Positions 58,873-64,000 of a stretch of DNA of 64,000 nucleotides are shown here, piece by piece. The stretch's first letter is position 1. Each line of letters opens with the position of its first letter. The stretch spans positions 717,366 through 781,365 of the forward strand of contig VYZB01000036.1 of the NCBI GenBank assembly GCA_013397455.1, given 5' to 3'. The notes beneath the pieces were generated by a model. That model had not been told where the DNA came from and did not search any database. It was given only the letters and a program-made list of their open reading frames with translations. Made by a program: the position numbers and the translations under genes. The stretch is from Crotophaga sulcirostris (lineage: Eukaryota; Chordata; Aves; Cuculiformes; Crotophagidae).

Positions 58873-61235
58873 GCATTGAAATTAGAATGAGGTAGATTTT
58901 GGGTGTGTTTTTACTTGGTTGACTACCTTCTGGCAGATTCAATGTAAACCCATAGCTCTGCATTCCTTTATATGATTTACAACTTTCAAATCTCTATAGT
59001 TGCTTCTGAGTGCAGTTGCTAGGTGTGAACATATTCGCAAATTCTGATTTATGCTGCAGTGGTACTCCAGGAGGAAAAAGATATCCAAAGTTAAGCCCTC
59101 AAACGTCAAAGAGTTAATTCCTTTATTTTTTTTCTTTTATTTATCAAAAACGTTTTAAAAGGTCAAGCCCTGCAAGCGGTGGAACCTTCAGGATCTGAAT
59201 GCATACAGTGCTGCCTTGTGCAGGATGAGGACAGCCTGAAACAGACATTGAGAATGTACAAACTGCCCCTATTCATCTGAAACCAGGCTCTGCTAGAGTA
59301 AATGCTAACACTGTTAACCATTTCAACACCAAGTGGAGACATCAGGAAAAGCAGAGTAACCTGTATGCTCTCCATGCTTTGTTTATGACAATGAACTTGA
59401 CCACTCAAAGAGGCCTGAGTGTTTGGGAGAAAACAAGTCAAGTGTTCTCTCTGGGGGTTTGGACCTCCATTACCAGGGTCATCGGCTCCATCCTCAGGAC
59501 ACCAGCGTGGAGGTCTGTGTTAGAGATGAGGATTCAGTGTCCCATCTGCTTTAAGCCTGAAAGGCTAAGAAACAGTTACAATTACAGAATTCTGTCCCAA
59601 AAGATGACTGCAGGCTAATCTACAGCTGAGCTTCTTTTCCTCTCTTCCACCTCCTTTTTTCCTTTTATTGTCAAAAGCTAAAGGGCAGTTTTCTTCCATA
59701 GGAAACAAGGATGTCTTAAGGAGGGATTAATAGTTTTAAGAGTTTTCCTACCTCTTAAAGCTTTTTAAAAACAATGCTATGCAGACCTTTCAAAACTAGC
59801 CCCAGCATTTGACAGACTTGTCATCAGCTACCAGGAGGCTGGATGGAGATGTAATGTATTGCCTATGAGAGACCCTCGTCCTTTCAACTTGCAGATGCAG
59901 CTTCAAATTGTGCCATCCATAAAAAAGTATATTTTATATCATAGATAGGTCAACAAGTAATGCTAGCCCCCAGCTTAATCATACAAGCCTTAATCTAAGC
60001 TTGTGACTAATATCTGCTAAATGAAGTCCTGAATGTGAAATAGTTTATTCAGAGGTCACAAAGGCGTCTAATGATCTGCAAGAGGATCCTTTATAGATGA
60101 AAACTGAGACTCAGTTGAGAACTACCATATGAAATAAGGACACCTGAGCCAGCATTATCTCAGGTAGGAACCTCCTGTGTTTTGGCAAGGGGACAGTGCT
60201 GTTGTCTATTGACAGTCTTGATTTGCACGCAGGTAAGCTAGCTTTAAGTCAGAAAAATCACACTGCAGGGCTGGCACTCTTGCAACAGATCTCATACAGA
60301 CTGATGAGATTTCTTTTTAGTTCTGCTAGCTTAGAGAAAGAAAGGCTGCAGCTTCCTCATTTGTAAATACTTTCCATAGGGATAAGGACAATTCACCTTC
60401 AAGTTTTCCAGTAGATTGACTGTGTAAAATGAATGACTTACTTACAAGCTCAATTCAAAAGAATTGCTCATCAGAAAAACAAAAGAGGATTTTCCTTTGC
60501 TCAGGGGGGAGTTGGTAAATGGAATAAGACATTGAAAGAACTGATAAGAACAGCCAGCAGAAATTGTTTCAAAATAGAGGAAGGAAAGAATTTAGAAGAA
60601 AAAAAGTGAACTGCTGGCTGCAGTTACAGATGGGATACCCTCCTTCTTAAGCTTTTGTGTTCCCTGTGCAACACTAAAATCACTGAATAGATTTTTCTTT
60701 TAGCACACACACATATATATATAAAATCAAATTGGAAGCACATCTTAGGGAATAATTTAGTTCTTTGGTATAACAGCTAACAGGCTAAAATCTATTTCTT
60801 CACTCAAATAGTTGTATTGTCTTCAGTAAGGATTATCACATGCATATGCAGCTGCTATTAGATCATTTTATTCCAGACTATATGTATTCTGGAGTCCACT
60901 GTGACAGTTATGAAATTCAACCACAAGCTATTGTTGAACTGTATGTATCTCCCATCTCTTCAAAAAGATTAGGCTGGTAAGACCATAATTACTAAAAAAT
61001 ACAGTACTCGCTTTACCATCTCAGCCTTCAAAGTTTATTCAAATCTAATCTTTTCAAGAGCAAGTTAGTCATGACCATATTTCTATTGTGAGTATTTTGG
61101 CTTCCTTTCTCATTGAACAATGGGCTAAATTCACTACAGATATAAATGAAGACACTTGATGTAAGCTAAGGATGGAATTTATTTAACTAGAGAAAAGAAT
61201 GAGTGCTTGGGGTTTTTTTGCATTTTATTTCAGAA
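58873..61235. other. Anonymous non-coding stretch
   Basis: No gene or transposon is recognised. A short CA/TA run lies at about 60705-60723. Frames at 59163-59441 (-) and 59379-59618 (+) overlap and look random. Confidence 0.5.
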
Positions 61236-61300
61236 AACAAAACCAAACCAACCAACCAAACAAACAAAAAACCCAAAACAAAACCAAAACAAAAAATCCC
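61236..61300 (+). repeat. A/C-rich simple repeat
   Basis: The plus strand is made of AAAC, AACC and AAAAC units with almost no other bases for 60 bases. It resembles a decayed poly-A or (AAAC)n tract. No retrotransposon body is recognisable beside it. Confidence 0.85.
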
Positions 61301-64000
61301 AACCTTTGTAATCATACAAAAATAAAGGATAAAAAATAAAAAGCCAGAAAACAAAATAAAAGCTTTCCCTTTAGCTATAAATGATCTTAAATGACCTTAG
61401 TTAATAACACTGCCACTAGCACTTCCATTAAATGCTCTAAACTGAGAGTTCTCTGACAGGCCAGATTTCTAGCTGCAGATAAACCTCACAGACATTTTAG
61501 TCAGGATAAAAATGTCTTCTGCTTTTCAGTAATAACAAGTGCTGATGCAAAACTAAAGCTGCAGTGCATAAGGACAGAACTCTTCTACCTCATCCTTGAA
61601 AGAGGCTGCCACAGCTCCAGGGGTATGGATACTGGCATTCCAGGTGACACAACATAGGGTCTGTGTCACCAGTAGGAGACACAGCACTGGCTTTCAGTGC
61701 TGTCATGGGCATGTTGAAAATGCCAGGGAGTCTTTGTCTCAAGTTTTACTGCCTGAAAACAAAAAACTGAACCTACCAAACTGTATTGCAGGGAAAACAA
61801 CTAGCTTGGATTTCAGGGGATAAAAGGCAGTACATGGTTAAACACAGCTCTCCTCCTGGTTGTTTGATGAACTTTTAGTCCTCAATATGAGTTGAGTATT
61901 TCTATAGCAGAGATGTCTGGGTGTTCTGGAGCATCCCGGTCCATGTATTTTATTGTTTCTTATTCACTACAAAACATACCCAGTTTTTGAAAATTTGGCA
62001 TCTGCTAAGCATAGGTGATAAATGATTCTATAAAACATAAAACAGTAGTGAAAAAATACAGTTCCTGTAGCATGAGACAGTGCATGTAGGATACCAATAA
62101 GTTTTAATGATTCACATCATCTGCTCACGTTGACATTGGCTGAGCTTTTCAGGGAAAAAGAAAGGTCGGAACGAAGATGAAAAAGACAAAAATGCCCAGT
62201 ATAACTCCTCCTAACCGCATTTCTCAGTGCTATTAGGAAAATGGACCTCACTTGTTACTTATTATATTTCCAGTCTGCAAAAGTAGAAGGATATTCTCAG
62301 GATGAAGACGTAATAAGCTAGGACATGGAACATCTACTTCAAGGTCCAAGTTTGCTTTGAAATGTGGACAAATAATTAGGTCTAGGTTCTTATGGAGCTG
62401 AGGTGAGACAGTTTCCTGCAGGCAGTTATGCCTTTCTGATGGGATGTTGAACCACCAAATTCTAGTCTCAGCTAAAAATTAAGCAGAGCAGGACTCAGGA
62501 CTTTAAGTCTAGCTCTTCCATCCTAGAAATAACAGAACTTAAATGTTTGATTCATCAGAACATGTACAAACAAACGTATGTTGATCCTACTGTGCTAAAC
62601 CTGTACCTACCAGCAGTCTGCAGCCACCTTAGATGTGCTCTCCATACACACACGAGCCTGGAAACAGCTGAGGAGACAGACTCATTTTGAGCAAGTTTTA
62701 CCTTCAATCTTAATTGCAACACAGTAAAGAGGGTATGATTTAAATGTTTTTTGAGTTTTGTTAATGGTACCTGGCAAAAAATGCCAGAAGCTACTCAGTG
62801 ACACATCTAAGAACACCAACAGGAGTTAGGTGCTCATCGGGCAAGTTGCACGTATTTGCACTGTGCCTAAGACAACAGCTCACAGATCCTAGGCATGTTG
62901 TTTAATGAATTTGAAGATGCTACTCAGAGTTTCAGTAGCAACTCACGTTTCATAGAATCTAGTTTGCCTCTGAGTGTCATGAGCACAATGCAACGGTCTC
63001 ACCATGTAACCTAACCTGATACAATTTCTTATGAAGAGATGTAGGACAACATGCCATTCTCAGAGCTGCTGGAGCAGCAGCTATGGAAACTTATGTTTGG
63101 GTCTCAATGACAGAACAGGAGCTGAGCAAGTCACCACAGTCATTTTAGCGCAGGTGTTCTTTCAAGTTGGATGCAGTAATTTATCTTGCAAGGGGTAAAA
63201 TAAGAGATTTCTTCTAACCAAGTAATATTTTTCAATCATTTATGATTTGTACTTTGGCCTACATATTTTTATACAGTTCATAAAAAATGATCTCATTGGA
63301 GATACTGGAACTCATACTAGAGTTCTGATAGAGTTTAATTTCTTAACGGGACCAGAGGTGGAACGGTAAATGTTAACATATTAAATGTCTACATAACTGA
63401 GAAGCATAAGGGTTTCCCACTTCCCTATCCAGTTTTCCACTTCATCACTCTTCTTTTATGTTGATCACCATGCTCTGCACATTTCTCTGTTTCATGTAAA
63501 ATAATTAAATCCTTGTCATAAACATTTCTGAATCTTCATTCATCAGTCCATTAAATGACGTCTTGTTAACATACAAATGTCTTACAGAACTGGATTCAAA
63601 ACAGGCAGAAATTGCTTCTAAGAATATTAAAGAAAGTAAGAAAATTAAACATTAGGAAAATTTCAAGAGTTCAGAGCAATAGTCCCAAAAGCAGGAAGAA
63701 ATTGAATGCAATACCCCACCTTTTACAAAAAGAATCATTTATCATGACATATAAATGCATTAAGAAGCCACGTCTGCATCAGAATGGCTGTGACAATGCA
63801 AACCTGCTAATGTGAGATTAACTTAATCAATTTAGAGGACAATTTAGAGTAAAATGGTGTCTCCATGTCCAATTACCATGGAGGTCCAAGGTAGATGGGG
63901 GGGGATGTTGTGCATGTGGCGGATGTGTGTAAGAAAGAGCTGTGAAAATTGCTTTTTCAGCTGCAGGAAAGGTAAGGTCAGAAGAAGCGCCACTGAATAC
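61301..64000. other. Anonymous non-coding stretch to window end
   Basis: No gene or transposon is recognised. A run of eight G lies at 63897-63904. Frames at 61596-61823 and 63612-63815 (+) are basic or mixed with no domain and are treated as chance. Confidence 0.5.

Noticed and set aside
1..64000. CRISPR arrays, operons, tRNA/rRNA genes, endogenous retrovirus
   Set aside because: No regular spacer-repeat arrays, ribosome-binding sites, tRNA-like A/B boxes with a cloverleaf, or LTR/gag/pol signatures were seen. The repeat content is that of a bird nuclear genome.

Overview
This window looks like gene-poor nuclear DNA from a bird. The evidence is the repeat content: at least nine fairly recent CR1 LINE fragments, several ending in the CR1-type 8-bp terminal repeat (ATTCTATG and relatives). 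They sit in AT-rich, CpG-poor DNA with few other repeats, and there is no sign of bacterial gene organisation, Alu/L1 elements or an obvious endogenous retrovirus. One short copy (36537-36756) resembles subfamilies I associate with Neoaves, but the species cannot be named from this sequence.

No host gene can be identified with confidence. Nearly all open frames are chance frames of 60-110 codons. The long ones with recognisable protein similarity (20528-20965, 26058-26321, 29340-29750, 36537-36668, 58643-58963) are pieces of CR1 ORF2. Three segments look like possible host exons, each an open frame bounded by good splice-site sequences: 32109-32293 (+), 39676-39778 (+) and 54311-54451 (-). 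None matches a protein I recognise, and pseudo-exons are common in intronic DNA, so they are low-confidence leads. The window could be intergenic, or one or two large introns.

Layout. 1-20 kb: mostly anonymous AT-rich DNA, with one short CR1 tail (1993-2060), a purine-skewed block (5755-6140), a GC/CpG-richer hydrophobic open frame (about 13301-13460) and a homeobox/forkhead-motif-rich stretch (about 15110-15440) that could be a conserved regulatory element. 20-30 kb: the main CR1 cluster, with a head-to-head pair (20261-21608), a 1.1-kb minus-strand copy (25643-26765) and a copy keeping an open ORF2 C-terminus (29346-29835). 30-46 kb: old, diverged repeats (MIR/CORE-SINE-like pieces near 30.6 and 41.7 kb; ancient CR1 at 33985-34862 and 45729-45895) mixed with younger CR1 tails, plus two of the candidate exons. 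46-64 kb: a GATA tetranucleotide microsatellite, two internally deleted CR1 copies (49814-50304 and 58556-58872), a perfect 19-bp tandem duplication, the third candidate exon and A/C-rich simple repeats.

Most CR1 pieces (9 of 12) lie on the minus strand. If the window is intronic, this would weakly favour a plus-strand host gene, because LINEs tend to survive antisense to the gene they sit in. I found no convincing new biological system here. The leads most worth checking are the candidate exons, the CpG-rich segment at 13.3 kb and the possible conserved elements.
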